Source: Streptomyces hyderabadensis
Lineage (GTDB): Bacteria; Actinomycetota; Actinomycetes; Streptomycetales; Streptomycetaceae
Length of the DNA: 64,000 nt
Assembly (NCBI RefSeq): GCF_020404845.1
Contig: NZ_JAIOJZ010000001.1
Span: 186,001 to 250,000, forward strand
Direction of reading: 5' to 3'
Position 1 is the stretch's first letter, and each line of letters starts with the position of its first letter. A model generated the notes under the pieces. That model saw only the letters and a list, made by a program, of their open reading frames with translations. It searched no databases and was not told the DNA's origin. The translations under genes were made by a program, and so were the position numbers. Positions 24,208 through 33,460 of this stretch are shown here, piece by piece.

Positions 24208-24284
24208 GCGACTGCCGGTTCGTTGTGGCTGGTCGCGCCCGCGGGGCGGAGCCCCACATGGACTCCGCCCCGCGCCCCTTGGGG
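24208..24284 (+). repeat. dispersed intergenic repeat, copy A, with 11-bp hairpin
   Basis: Contains GTGGCTGGTCGCGCCC, then a perfect hairpin (24241-24251 with 24263-24273) and CCCCGCGCCCCTT. It closely resembles copy E at 57869-57950, which has the same GGCGGAGCC-CACATGG core. It lies just after the glkA stop on the minus strand and may act as its terminator. Confidence 0.75.
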
Positions 24285-24302
24285 GCTGGCAGTGACCGGC
24301 GT

Positions 24303-25256
24303 TTACATGATCGGGTCGGGCTCCCGGGCCAGGTCGGCCGCGCCGACCAGGCCGGCCTTGTTGCCGAGCTGGGCGGCGATCACGTCGGCGACCGGGCGCC
24401 AGTTGCCCCCGACCAGCCAGCGCTTGTAGGACTTGCGGATCGGGTCGAGGACCAGGTCGCCCTCGTCCGAGAGGCCGCCGCCGACGATGAAGGCGGACGG
24501 GTCGAAGAGCGAGGCCAGGTCGGCGAGGCCGGCCCCGGCCCAGCGGGCCAGCTCCCGGTAGGAGTCGACGGCGACCGGGCAGCCCTGGCGGGCGGCGACG
24601 GAGATGTGCTTGCCCTCGATGCCGTCGGGGGTGCCGTCGCCGAGCGCGAGGAGCACCTCGGCGCGCTCGGGGGTGGCGTTGGCCCGCTGCTTGGCGTACC
24701 GCACCAGCGCCCGGCCCGACGCGTACTGCTCCCAGCAGCCCTGCGAGCCGCAGCCGCACAGCAGGCCGTCCGGCACCATGCGGATGTGGCCGAACTCGGC
24801 GGCCACGCCGAAGTGGCCGCGGCGCAGCTTGTTGCCGATGATGATGCCGCCGCCGAGGCCGGTGCCGAGGGTGATGCAGATGACGTTGCGGTGGCCCTTG
24901 CCGCCGCCGAACTTGTACTCGCCCCAGGCCGCGGCGTTGGCGTCGTTCTCCACGACGACCGGGAGGCCGACGCGGGCCTCGACCTTCTCCTTGAGCGGCT
25001 CCTGGCGCCAGTCGATGTTGGGCGCGAAGTAGACCGTGGAGCGCTGGCGGTTGACGTATCCGGCGGCACCGATACCGACGCCGACGATCTCGTGTCCCAC
25101 CCGCGCGCCCTCCACCGCGGAGGCGATGGCGTCCACGATGGCCTCGGGCGTGGTGGGGGTCGGCACCTTGTGGGTCGAGAGGATGTTGCCTTCCTCGTCG
25201 ACCACGCCGGCCGCGATCTTCGTGCCGCCGATGTCGACGCCGATGGTGAGTCCCAT
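24303..25256 (-). CDS. glkA: glucokinase (ROK family)
   Basis: A 317-residue glucose kinase, the same length as S. coelicolor GlkA. MGLTIGVDIGGTKIAAG binds phosphate, VENDANAAAWGE holds the catalytic Asp, LGTGLGGGIIIG is the second phosphate loop, and CGCGSQGCWEQYASG with the preceding GHIR gives the ROK zinc site. It phosphorylates glucose with ATP and, in Streptomyces, is also required for glucose repression of many genes. Downstream of the companion gene at 25311-25847 on the same strand, as in S. coelicolor. Confidence 0.97.
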   Translation of the reverse strand: MGLTIGVDIGGTKIAAGVVDEEGNILSTHKVPTPTTPEAIVDAIASAVEGARVGHEIVGVGIGAAGYVNRQRSTVYFAPNIDWRQEPLKEKVEARVGLPVVVENDANAAAWGEYKFGGGKGHRNVICITLGTGLGGGIIIGNKLRRGHFGVAAEFGHIRMVPDGLLCGCGSQGCWEQYASGRALVRYAKQRANATPERAEVLLALGDGTPDGIEGKHISVAARQGCPVAVDSYRELARWAGAGLADLASLFDPSAFIVGGGLSDEGDLVLDPIRKSYKRWLVGGNWRPVADVIAAQLGNKAGLVGAADLAREPDPIM

Positions 25257-25310
25257 GAATCCCTCAGTTCGGTCGAGCCCCGCTAAGGGCAACCGTACCC
25301 GAGGCGGGGC

Positions 25311-25847
25311 TCAGTCCAGGTCGATGCGCTGTCCCGGGCCGGTGCCCTCGTCGCCCTCGTCGCGGCCGTCGGCGTCGTGTCCGTCCAGGTCGCGGGGGTC
25401 GCGCGGGTCCCGGGGCGCGGTGTCGCCGGTGGTCCAGCGGCGTTCCTGGTTCTGGACGGCGGAGCGGTAGGCGGCGAGGAGTTCACCGCCGGCGGCGGCG
25501 AGGTGGTCGAACACGCCCGGGTTGCGTTCGATGACCGGTTCGACGGCGGCCTTCGCCTGCTGCACGACCTGCCGGACCACCTGCTGGGCGGCGGGCCCGG
25601 CGAGCTGGCCGAGCAGCGGTGACTGGAGGCCGGACAGCTTGTCCGCGACGGTGTCGACGAGCCGGCGCAGCTCCTCGGCGGCGGACCCGGGCGGCGGCCC
25701 GTACTCGGCACGGCGGCGGGCCTTCTCCGCCTCCAGGTCCTCGGCGCACGCCGTGGCCCAGGCGTCGGCGTCGGTCGCTCGCGTCTCGTCGACCGCGTCG
25801 GCCTCGTCGGGGCGGGGGGCCTCGGACGGGGGGAGCTCTTCGCTCAT
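25311..25847 (-). CDS. DUF5304-like protein, SCO2127 homologue
   Basis: A 178-residue acidic protein with Ala/Glu-rich helices (EEKARRRAEYGPPPG-like stretch near residue 45, LVDTVADKLSGLQSPLLGQL, VVRQVVQQAKAAVEPVIER) and a disordered Arg/Asp-rich C-terminus with DPRD repeats. No membrane segment is visible. Position just upstream of glkA on the same strand identifies it as the counterpart of S. coelicolor SCO2127, which has been linked to glucose repression. The biochemical activity is unknown. The ATG is about 100 bases from the end of the upstream ATPase gene, so a promoter may lie there. Confidence 0.8.
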   Translation of the reverse strand: MSEELPPSEAPRPDEADAVDETRATDADAWATACAEDLEAEKARRRAEYGPPPGSAAEELRRLVDTVADKLSGLQSPLLGQLAGPAAQQVVRQVVQQAKAAVEPVIERNPGVFDHLAAAGGELLAAYRSAVQNQERRWTTGDTAPRDPRDPRDLDGHDADGRDEGDEGTGPGQRIDLD

Positions 25848-25948
25848 GACGGACTCCTGACTACGGTTCGTCCTTACGACGTTACCCGAACGGGCTCCTA
25901 CTCAGGCGGGTCCCGTCGGGTCGGCGCCCCCGGGGGCCACGGCTTTGG

Positions 25949-27121
25949 TCAGCGCTCCCGCGGCCACAGCTCCGGGTCCGGTGCGAACCGGACGGCGAGT
26001 ACGCCCTCCCGCAGCGCGGCCCCGTCGACGGCGCAGCGGCGCAGCGCGGAGGGCAGCGGGACGATGCGGCGGAAGGGCCCGGCGGCGACGACCAGTTCGT
26101 CCCCGCGGCGGATCAGGTCGAGGTCCTCGCGCACGGCTCCGGGCAGCGGGATGTGCCAGACCAGCACGCCGTCCTCGGCCAGCCGGTCGGTGACGGGCCA
26201 CTCGACCGGGGAGGCGTCCGGGTTGACGCCCGGCACGTCGAGGGCCGCCAGGTCGTCCGTGCCGCGCGGGTCGCGGCCGAGATGGGCGACGACGCGGACG
26301 TCGTACGTCCCGCGCCATTCCTCCAGGGTCTTGCGCTGCTGGGCGAGGGGGCCGCTGAGCCAGCTGTCCGCCGGGGTGTCCTCGGGCAGGACGCGGTTGG
26401 CGACCAGGACCTCGGTGCGCAGGCCGCGCAGGGCGAGGCCGAGGGTGGTGGCGCGGACGGCGTCGGCTCCGGCCGGTCCCGGTTCGGCGACCAGCCGTAC
26501 GGCGGTGTTCCGGTCGGCCAGTACGGCCTCGGCGGCGGCGAGTTCCAGGTCCCAGCGGGCGGCGGTCTCGTACAGCGCCTCGGCGGGCATGGGGACGCCC
26601 GCGAGCCGGCCGAGGACGGGGCGCAGGGCGCGGGCGGCCTGCCGTTCGGGCGGGAGCAGGCGGCGCAGGCAGCGGCGCAGTTCCTCCGGTGCGGCGAGCA
26701 GGGCGAGGGCGCGCGGCGCGGGCGGGAGGTCGACGACGAGGAGGTCGTGCGCCTCGGCGAGGGCGGCCTCGCGCAGGGCGCGCAGCAGGGCCAGGTCCTC
26801 GGCGCCGGGCAGCGGGGTGAGGTCCTCGGGGTCGAGGCGGGCGGCGCCGAGGAGGTCGAGCGCGGCGGCGGCGCGGTCCTGGAGGGCGGCGAGGCCGTCC
26901 CGGAAGCCCTGAGCGGCGTCGGGGCGCCAGACGGTGAGGCCGGGTTCGACGGGGGCCGGCGCCGGGCCGGTGCGCAGGCCGAGCACGGCGCCGAGGGTGT
27001 CGTCGCGGTCGGTGCCGAGGAGGAGGGTGCGGGTGCCCTCGCGGGCGGCGGTGAGCGCGGTGGCGGCGGCGACGGTGGTGCGGCCGGTGCCGCCGGGGCC
27101 CGTGATCAGGAGGGTGCGCAT
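25949..27121 (-). CDS. ArsA/GET3-like P-loop ATPase
   Basis: A 390-residue protein starting MRTLLITGPGGTGRTTVAAAT, a deviant Walker A with GGTGRTT where ArsA has a second Lys/Ser. LLVVDLPPAPRALALLA is the Walker-B-like switch region. A C-terminal domain has VWHIPLPGAVREDLDLIRRGDELVVAAGPFRRIVPLPSALR, typical of actinobacterial ArsA-like proteins with a small beta domain. Such proteins belong to the SIMIBI class; arsenite transport is unlikely because no arsB is present. Function unknown. It lies downstream of the SRPBCC gene on the same strand. Confidence 0.85.
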   Translation of the reverse strand: MRTLLITGPGGTGRTTVAAATALTAAREGTRTLLLGTDRDDTLGAVLGLRTGPAPAPVEPGLTVWRPDAAQGFRDGLAALQDRAAAALDLLGAARLDPEDLTPLPGAEDLALLRALREAALAEAHDLLVVDLPPAPRALALLAAPEELRRCLRRLLPPERQAARALRPVLGRLAGVPMPAEALYETAARWDLELAAAEAVLADRNTAVRLVAEPGPAGADAVRATTLGLALRGLRTEVLVANRVLPEDTPADSWLSGPLAQQRKTLEEWRGTYDVRVVAHLGRDPRGTDDLAALDVPGVNPDASPVEWPVTDRLAEDGVLVWHIPLPGAVREDLDLIRRGDELVVAAGPFRRIVPLPSALRRCAVDGAALREGVLAVRFAPDPELWPRER

Positions 27122-27199
27122 GGGGGTGAACGGTACCTGGGGGCTCCGCCGGTTGGGCTGGTGACCGGCGCTGGGGTGGGCGTGGGTTCGCGGGCCGGC

Positions 27200-27292
27200 G
27201 CCGGCCGGGTGCCGCTGCGCCCACCCGTGCCGCCCTGGGGGTACCTCCCAGGCCGTTCAGGCACTGGGGGAGGCACGATTGCCCGCAGCTAC
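27200..27292 (-). repeat. imperfect stem-loop, possible dispersed Streptomyces element
   Basis: The spacer between the SRPBCC and ArsA-like genes contains CCTCCCAG and CTGGGGGAGG 12 bases apart (imperfect arms with a 2-base bulge) flanked by GTGCC and GGCAC. The sequence resembles a repeat I recall from other Streptomyces intergenic regions, but only one copy is seen here. It could serve as a terminator or attenuator within the minus-strand transcript. Confidence 0.4.
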
Positions 27293-27296
27293 GGTG

Positions 27297-27734
27297 CTAC
27301 TTGTCCGACTCGACTCGCTTCTTCAGGCCTGCCAGGGCTCGGTCGATGATGACCTTCTCCGCCTTGCGCTTGATCATGCCGAGCATGGGGATCTTGACGT
27401 CCACCGTGAGGCGGTAGGTGACCTCCGTGCCCGTGCCCGCCGGGCGGAGGTGGTAGGAACCGTCGAGGGAGCGCAGCATCTGGGACTTCACCAGCGTCCA
27501 GGACACCTCGTGCTCGCCGGTCCAGGTGTACCCCAGCGTCTGGTCGTCCTTGATCGCCCCGGCGTCCATGACGAGCCGGACCTGCTCGGCACGGCCCTGC
27601 GCGTCGGTCGCGAGGACCTGGGCCTCCTTCACTTCGCCGGTCCAGTCCGGGTAGCGCTCGAAGTCGGAGATCACCGCCATGACGTCGGCCGGTGCCGCCT
27701 CGATGGTGATGCTCGAGCTGGTGTGTTCCGCCAT
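27297..27734 (-). CDS. SRPBCC (START-like) family protein
   Basis: A 145-residue helix-grip protein: SSITIEAAPADVMAVISDFERYPDWTGEVKEAQV at the start and a long C-terminal helix (IIDRALAGLKKRVESDK). Members of this polyketide cyclase/dehydrase-like group bind hydrophobic ligands. No catalytic residues can be assigned. It lies upstream of the ArsA-like ATPase on the same strand, and the acyl-CoA ligase is 1.2 kb away, so a lipid-related role is possible but unproven. Confidence 0.9.
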   Translation of the reverse strand: MAEHTSSSITIEAAPADVMAVISDFERYPDWTGEVKEAQVLATDAQGRAEQVRLVMDAGAIKDDQTLGYTWTGEHEVSWTLVKSQMLRSLDGSYHLRPAGTGTEVTYRLTVDVKIPMLGMIKRKAEKVIIDRALAGLKKRVESDK

Positions 27735-27842
27735 CGCCGTGGCTCCTCCGGATGCGGGCCGCTACGTGTGTGCCGCGTGAAGGCTATCGCGCACGGGCAG
27801 GGCGGATGCCACCACCCACCTGCGCGGGTACGCCGCGCCCGG

Positions 27843-28640
27843 TCACCACTCCAGCGCCCACGGCCGTCCCGTGGACGCGAAGTGACCGACGTTCACGCAT
27901 TCGGTCGCGCCGACGCGCATCCGCCGTACCAGCGGCTGGTGGACGTGCCCGAACAGGGCGTAGCGGGGACGGGTGCGGCGGATCGCGTCCAGCAGCGCGC
28001 GGCTGCCCCGCTCGAAGCGCCGGGCCACCGTGTCGTAGACGAGTTCCGGCACCTCGGGCGGGATGTGGGTGCACAGCACGTCCACCTCGCCGACGGCCTC
28101 GATCTTCGCGGCGTACTCCTCGTCGCTGATCTCGTACGGCGTGTTCATCGGGGTGCGCAGCCCGCCGCCGACGAAGCCGAAGACGCGGCCGCCGATCTCC
28201 ACCCGCTCCCCGTCGAGCACGGTGGTGCCGGGCCCCGCGTACTCGGGCCACAGCGGGGGCACGTCGACGTTGCCGTAGGTGGCGTACGTCGGGGTGGGGA
28301 ACGCGGCGAACAGTTCGGCGTACTGCTTGCGCACCGCCCGCTCGATCAGCTCCCGGCGCTCCCCGTCGACCCCGGCCCACAGCCGCGCCCCGAACTCCCG
28401 TGCCTCGGCGAACCGGCGGGCGGTGCGCAGCGCGACGATGCGGTCGGCGTTCGCGACGCCGAACAAGTCGGGGAAGATGCCGCGCGAGTGGTCGGCGTAG
28501 TCGAGGAAGAGGACCAGGTCCCCGAGGCAGATCAGGGCGTCGGCGCCCTCGCCGGCCCTGGCCAGGTCGCGGGCGTTGCCGTGGACGTCGCTGACCACGT
28601 GGACGCGCGTGGTCGTGTTACGGGGCGGTGTGGGTGCCAT
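27843..28640 (-). CDS. calcineurin-like metallophosphoesterase
   Basis: A 265-residue dimetal phosphoesterase. VVSDVHGN, CLGDLVLF, YGNVD, CTHIPPE and FGHVHQP are the five conserved metal-binding blocks. Cytoplasmic; the substrate is unknown. I prefer the ATG at 28640; a TTG three codons upstream is also in frame. It is divergent from the acyl-CoA ligase gene across 310 bases. Confidence 0.92.
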   Translation of the reverse strand: MAPTPPRNTTTRVHVVSDVHGNARDLARAGEGADALICLGDLVLFLDYADHSRGIFPDLFGVANADRIVALRTARRFAEAREFGARLWAGVDGERRELIERAVRKQYAELFAAFPTPTYATYGNVDVPPLWPEYAGPGTTVLDGERVEIGGRVFGFVGGGLRTPMNTPYEISDEEYAAKIEAVGEVDVLCTHIPPEVPELVYDTVARRFERGSRALLDAIRRTRPRYALFGHVHQPLVRRMRVGATECVNVGHFASTGRPWALEW

Positions 28641-28950
28641 GGCGATCAAGCGTAAGCAGCGCGCGCGTGCTGTGAACAGTGGCGGTCGGACCTGCGGTTA
28701 CTGGCTGGTCCGTTGATCCGTCGACTACTGTGCGCAAAGCAAACCCCATCCGTGTGACGCAGCGAACATCTCGCGGGGACCCCCTGTCGGAGAACGCATA
28801 CCGGCGGGTAACGTCCGGGCAGTCCAGTCGTGCTCTGGATTTCAACATGTGAATCCCGCATGAGTCCTCCGGAGCCACAGCCCGAGCCTTGGACCGCACC
28901 GTCGCATCACACAACGTCGTGGCGCCGGCGCCCTATGAGGAGCAGCAGTC
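28641..28950. other. 310-bp intergenic region, divergent promoters
   Basis: It separates a phosphoesterase gene (minus) from an acyl-CoA ligase gene (plus). Near its right end is TGAGGAGCAGCAGTC, the ribosome site for the TTG-started ligase. I see no hairpin, no repeat and no convincing -35/-10 pair, and no small gene with Streptomyces codon usage. Confidence 0.5.
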
Positions 28951-30747
28951 TTGCGCGAGTTCAGCCTTCCGGCCTTGTACGAGGTCCCCGCGGACGGAAA
29001 CCTGACCGACATCGTCCGCAGAAACGCCGCGCAGCATCCCGACGTCGCCGTCATCGCCCGCAAGGTGGGCGGGGCCTGGCAGGACGTGACCGCGCGTGCC
29101 TTCCTCGCCGAGGTGCACTCCGCCGCCAAGGGCCTGATCGCCGCCGGGGTCCAGCCGGGCGACCGGGTCGGACTGATGTCCCGCACCCGTTACGAGTGGA
29201 CCCTGCTGGACTTCGCGATCTGGAGCGCGGGCGCGATCACCGTGCCGGTGTACGAGACCAGTTCGCCGGAGCAGGTGCAGTGGATCCTCGGCGACTCGGG
29301 CGCCACGGCGTGCGTCGTGGAGTCGGCCGGGCACGCGGCCGCCGTCGAGTCGGTGCGCGAGCAGCTGCCCGCCCTCAAGAACGTCTGGCAGATCGACGCC
29401 GGCGCGGTGGAGGAGCTGGGGCGGCTGGGCCAGGACGTCACGGACGCCACCGTCGAGGAGCGCGGCTCGATCGCGAAGGCCGACGACCCGGCGACCATCG
29501 TCTACACCTCCGGCACCACGGGCCGCCCCAAGGGCTGCGTGCTCACCCACCGCAGCTTCTTCGCGGAGTGCGGCAACGTGGTGGAACGGCTGCGGCCGCT
29601 CTTCCGCACCGGTGAGTGCTCGGTCCTCCTCTTCCTGCCGCTCGCGCACGTCTTCGGGCGGCTGGTCCAGGTCGCGCCGATGATCGCGCCGATCAAGCTG
29701 GGCAACGTCCCCGACATCAAGAACCTCACCGACGAGCTGGCCGCCTTCCGGCCCACGCTGATCCTCGGCGTGCCGCGCGTCTTCGAGAAGGTGTACAACT
29801 CGGCGCGCGCCAAGGCGCAGGCCGACGGCAAGGGCAAGATCTTCGACCGGGCCGCCGACACCGCGATCGCGTACAGCAAGGCCCTGGACACCCCGGCGGG
29901 CCCGTCCGTGGGTCTGAAGATCAAGCACAAGGTCTTCGACAAGCTCGTCTACAGCAAGCTCCGTACGGTCCTCGGCGGGCGCGGCGAGTACGCCATCTCC
30001 GGCGGCGCCCCGCTCGGCGAGCGGCTCGGCCACTTCTTCCGCGGCATCGGCTTCACGGTCCTGGAGGGCTACGGCCTGACCGAGTCCTGCGCGGCCACCG
30101 CCTTCAACCCCTGGGACCGGCAGAAGATCGGCACGGTCGGCCAGCCGCTGCCCGGCTCCGTGGTGCGCATCGCGGACGACGGCGAGGTGCTGCTGCACGG
30201 CGAGCACCTGTTCAAGGAGTACTGGAACAACCCGGGGGCGACCGCGGAGGCGCTGGCCGACGGCTGGTTCCACACCGGCGACATCGGCACCCTCGACGAG
30301 GACGGGTACCTGCGGATCACCGGCCGCAAGAAGGAGATCATCGTCACGGCCGGCGGCAAGAACGTCGCCCCGGCCGTCATAGAGGACCGCATCCGCGCGC
30401 ACGCGCTGATCGCGGAGTGCATGGTGGTCGGCGACGGGCGGCCCTTCGTGGGTGCGCTGGTCACCCTCGACGAGGAGTTCCTGGGCCGCTGGTGCGCGGA
30501 GCACGGGAAGCCGGCCGGGTCGAGCGCGGTGTCGCTGCGGGAGGACCCGGATCTGCTCGCGGCGATCCAGGACGCGATCGACGACGGGAACGCGGCGGTG
30601 TCGAAGGCGGAGTCGGTGCGGAAGTTCCGGGTGCTGGGGGCGCAGTTCACGGAGGAGTCGGGGCATTTGACTCCGTCGTTGAAGCTGAAGCGGAATGTTG
30701 TCGCGAAGGATTACGCGGACGAGATCGAGGCGATTTACGCCAAGTAG
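28951..30747 (+). CDS. long-chain fatty-acid--CoA ligase (AMP-forming)
   Basis: A 598-residue ANL-family ligase activating fatty acids with ATP and CoA. The P-loop TIVYTSGTTGRPKGC is at about residues 183-197; EGYGLTESCAA, GWFHTGDIGTLDEDGYL and GRKKEIIVTAGGKNV are the other hallmark motifs. The length and the FADD15/ACSL-like look (DEEFLGRWCAEHGK, then FTEESGHLTPSLKLKR near the end) fit a long-chain enzyme of the actinobacterial FadD15 type. The start is TTG with AGGAGC upstream. Codons near the 3' end (GCATTTG, GATTTACGCC) are noticeably less GC-biased than the rest. Confidence 0.95.
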   Translation: MREFSLPALYEVPADGNLTDIVRRNAAQHPDVAVIARKVGGAWQDVTARAFLAEVHSAAKGLIAAGVQPGDRVGLMSRTRYEWTLLDFAIWSAGAITVPVYETSSPEQVQWILGDSGATACVVESAGHAAAVESVREQLPALKNVWQIDAGAVEELGRLGQDVTDATVEERGSIAKADDPATIVYTSGTTGRPKGCVLTHRSFFAECGNVVERLRPLFRTGECSVLLFLPLAHVFGRLVQVAPMIAPIKLGNVPDIKNLTDELAAFRPTLILGVPRVFEKVYNSARAKAQADGKGKIFDRAADTAIAYSKALDTPAGPSVGLKIKHKVFDKLVYSKLRTVLGGRGEYAISGGAPLGERLGHFFRGIGFTVLEGYGLTESCAATAFNPWDRQKIGTVGQPLPGSVVRIADDGEVLLHGEHLFKEYWNNPGATAEALADGWFHTGDIGTLDEDGYLRITGRKKEIIVTAGGKNVAPAVIEDRIRAHALIAECMVVGDGRPFVGALVTLDEEFLGRWCAEHGKPAGSSAVSLREDPDLLAAIQDAIDDGNAAVSKAESVRKFRVLGAQFTEESGHLTPSLKLKRNVVAKDYADEIEAIYAK

Positions 30748-30770
30748 GGGCGCCTTCCGGGGTGCCGGGT

Positions 30771-30836
30771 CCGGTTCGTCGGCGGCTTCACGTACGTCGT
30801 GGTCGCTCGCGCGGTTCCCCGCGCCCCTGGGCCGGT
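30771..30836 (+). repeat. dispersed intergenic repeat, copy B
   Basis: Carries CGTCGTGGTCGCTCGCGCGGTTCCCCGCGCCCCTGG in two shorter pieces that match copies C and D with one or two changes. It lies between the convergent ligase and glycosyltransferase genes. Confidence 0.7.
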
Positions 30837-30867
30837 CCACCTCACCGTGCGGACAAGGCACCCTGCG

Positions 30868-32010
30868 TCACAGCAACGCCTTCAAGTGCTCGGCCAGCAG
30901 GTCCCAGCGCCACTTCTCCTCGACCCACGACCTGCCCCGTTCGCCCATCCTGCGGCGGAGTTGCGGGTCGGCGAGGAGGGTGGTGATGCGGTCGGCGGAC
31001 TCGTTCGGGTCGGCGCCGCGGACCACCCAGCCCGTCTCGCCGTCGAGTACGGCGTCCGGGGCGCCGCCCGAGTCGCCGGCGACGACGGGCAGACCGGTCG
31101 CGGAGGCCTCCAGGTAGACGATGCCGAGGCCCTCCACGTCGAGGCCGCCCCGCCGGGTGCGGCAGGGCATGGCGAAGACGTCCCCGGCGCCGTAGTGGGC
31201 GGGCAGTTCGGACCAGGGCACGGGGCCGGTGAAGTGGACGGCGGCGGCGACGCCGGTCTCCTCGGCGAGGCGGCGCAGGTCCTTCTCGTAGGGGCCGCCG
31301 CCGACGATCAGCAGGACGGCGTCCGGCTGGGCGGCGAGGATCCGCGGCATCGCCCGGATCAGGGTGTCCTGGCCCTTGCGCGGGACCAGGCGGGAGACGC
31401 AGACGACGACGGGGCGCTCGGTCAGGCCGAGGCGGGCGCGCACCTCGTCGCCGCCGCTGCCGGGGTGGAAGGTCTTCTCGTCGACGCCGGGCGGCAGTTG
31501 CACCATCCGTGCGGCGGCCCCGGGCGTGAGCGCGCCCGCGATCCGGGAGCGGGTGTACTCGCCGAGGTAGGTGATCGTGTCCGTCGACTCCCCGATCCGG
31601 CGCAGCAGTTGCCGGGCGGCGGGCAGCTGGGCCCAGCCCGCCTCGTGGCCGTGGGTGGTGGCGACCAGCCGCTCGGCGCCCGCCTTGCGCAGGGCCGGGG
31701 CCATCAGGCCGAGGGGCGCGGCCGCCCCGAACCACACCGACGTGCAGCCGTGCTCGCGCAGCAGACCCACCGCCCGCCGGGTGGCGCCCGGTGTCGGCAG
31801 CAGCATCGTCGTGCGGTCCCGTACGACGGTGAAGGGCTGCTCGGCGTCGAAGGCGGCGGTGGCCTCGATGCCCTCGCGGCTCCGCTTCCAGGTGGAGGCG
31901 TAGACGACCAGCCGCTCGGGGTCCAGGCGCAGCGCCATGTTGTGCAGGAAGGCCTGGATGCCGCCCGGGCGGGGCGGGAAGTCGTTCGTCACGATCAAGG
32001 TCTTGCGCAC
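30868..32010 (-). CDS. GT4-family glycosyltransferase (PimB-like)
   Basis: A 380-residue GT-B glycosyltransferase. The N-terminal TLIVTNDFPPRPGGIQAFLHN and C-terminal GLGIVYLEASATGLPVVAGDSGGAPD are the GT4 acceptor and nucleotide-sugar sites; VSRLVPRKGQDTLIRA begins the second domain. Size and motifs match actinobacterial phosphatidylinositol mannoside mannosyltransferases (PimB), acting at the inner membrane with GDP-mannose. Start GTG 32010. Divergent from the polytopic GT87-like gene, a second mannosyltransferase-type enzyme, which supports a glycolipid or lipoglycan role. Confidence 0.9.
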   Translation of the reverse strand: MRKTLIVTNDFPPRPGGIQAFLHNMALRLDPERLVVYASTWKRSREGIEATAAFDAEQPFTVVRDRTTMLLPTPGATRRAVGLLREHGCTSVWFGAAAPLGLMAPALRKAGAERLVATTHGHEAGWAQLPAARQLLRRIGESTDTITYLGEYTRSRIAGALTPGAAARMVQLPPGVDEKTFHPGSGGDEVRARLGLTERPVVVCVSRLVPRKGQDTLIRAMPRILAAQPDAVLLIVGGGPYEKDLRRLAEETGVAAAVHFTGPVPWSELPAHYGAGDVFAMPCRTRRGGLDVEGLGIVYLEASATGLPVVAGDSGGAPDAVLDGETGWVVRGADPNESADRITTLLADPQLRRRMGERGRSWVEEKWRWDLLAEHLKALL

Positions 32011-32155
32011 GCCGCCGACCCTACCGAACCGTCCGCCGGGCGCCGGGCCCGGCCGCGTCCCTGTGGCACGCCCACAGGTGTCCGGGTCATCATGGCCGCA
32101 CCGGCGGACGGCCGGGACGGGCGGGGACGGGCGGGCACGGACGGGCAGGGAGCAC

Positions 32156-33424
32156 GTGGAGACGAGGGACGCGGGGCGGTCACCGGTGTGGCTGCCGGCG
32201 GTCTGGGCCGCCACCCGGCTGGTGCTGCTGCTGTTCGTGCTGAAGGTGCTGGTCTTCCCCGGTCCGGACGTCACGAGCGACGTGTCCGTCATCTACCGGG
32301 ACTGGTCCGACGTCCTGCGCACCGGAACGTTTCCGCTGGCGGACGTCACCTGGCAGTACCCGCCGGCGGCGGCCTTCGCGATCCTCTCCCCCGCGCTGCT
32401 GCCCTTCCTGGAGTACGCGACGGCCTTCTTCGTCCTCGCGTGTGTCACGGACGCCGTCGTGCTGGCGCTGCTGTGGCACGCGGGCCGGGGCGCGGGGCGG
32501 TCGCCGCGCGGGGCGTGGGTGTGGGTGGCGGGCGTGCCGCTGCTCGGGCCGACGGTGTACGCCCGCTACGACGTGATGGTCACGGCCGTCGCGGTGGCCG
32601 CGCTGCTGGCCGCCGGGCGGCATCCGCGGGTGGCGGGGGCGCTGGCGGCCCTCGGGGCGCTGCTGAAGGTGTGGCCGGCGCTGGTGCTGGTCGGGATGCG
32701 GGGGTGGCGGCCGTGGATCGCGGCCGCGGTGAGCGGGGCGGGGCTGGCCGTGCTGTTCGCCGTGTCGATGCCCGGGGCGTTCGCGTTCCTGACGTTCCAG
32801 CGCGAGCGGGGCGTCGAGGTGGAGTCGGTGGGGGCGCTGGTCTTCCACGTCGCCCGGCACTTCGGCTGGGAGGGCGGGGTGCTGCTGAACTACGGGTCGA
32901 TGGAGTTCCTGGGCCCGCACGTGGACACGGTCGGCACGGTCTCGCTGGGGCTGAGCGCGCTGGCGTTCGGCTGGCTGCTGCTGTGGCGGCTGCGGGCGGC
33001 ACGGCCGGCGGCGCCCCGGTTCGCGGCGCACACGGCGGCGGACGCGGCCTTCGTGGCGGTGCTGATGTTCACGGTGACCAGCCGGGTGATCAGTCCGCAG
33101 TACCTGGTGTGGCTGGTGGGCCTGGGCGCGGTCTGCCGGTGCTTCCGGGCGAGCCGGATGCGGGTGCCGGTCTCCCTGGTGCTGGCGGCGACCCCGCTGA
33201 CGCTGCTGGACTTCCCGTTGCTGTTCGCGGACGTCGTGGCGAGCACTCCCCTGGGCAGCACGCTGCTGTTCGTCCGCAACGGCCTGCTGGTGACCGCCAC
33301 CCTCCTCGGCGCCCGTGCCCTGTGGCGAAGCCCGGTGCGCCGCGGGTCCCCGGACCCGGCCGAGCCCTCCGAGCACCCCGGCCGCACCACGGCTTGCGCG
33401 GACACTCCCGCCGGCACGCCGTGA
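32156..33424 (+). CDS. GT87-like polyprenyl-phosphate-mannose mannosyltransferase, membrane protein
   Basis: A 422-residue protein with about ten membrane helices. The acidic pair near the start (YRDWSDVLRTGTFPL) followed by WQYPPAAAF is typical of GT-C/DUF2029 mannosyltransferases that use polyprenyl-phosphate mannose on the outer membrane face. LLKVWPALVL and VISPQYLVWL are also characteristic. The GTG start is preceded by CAGGGAGCAC. The C-terminal 30 residues are polar and disordered. Exact acceptor unknown. Confidence 0.85.
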   Translation: METRDAGRSPVWLPAVWAATRLVLLLFVLKVLVFPGPDVTSDVSVIYRDWSDVLRTGTFPLADVTWQYPPAAAFAILSPALLPFLEYATAFFVLACVTDAVVLALLWHAGRGAGRSPRGAWVWVAGVPLLGPTVYARYDVMVTAVAVAALLAAGRHPRVAGALAALGALLKVWPALVLVGMRGWRPWIAAAVSGAGLAVLFAVSMPGAFAFLTFQRERGVEVESVGALVFHVARHFGWEGGVLLNYGSMEFLGPHVDTVGTVSLGLSALAFGWLLLWRLRAARPAAPRFAAHTAADAAFVAVLMFTVTSRVISPQYLVWLVGLGAVCRCFRASRMRVPVSLVLAATPLTLLDFPLLFADVVASTPLGSTLLFVRNGLLVTATLLGARALWRSPVRRGSPDPAEPSEHPGRTTACADTPAGTP

Positions 33425-33460
33425 ACCCCTCCGGCACCACGGCCGGCGAGCACCCGCGGC

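Noticed and set aside
25949..27121. Arsenite-transport role for the ArsA-like ATPase
   Set aside because: No arsB, arsR or metal-binding cysteines nearby, and the P-loop is deviant.
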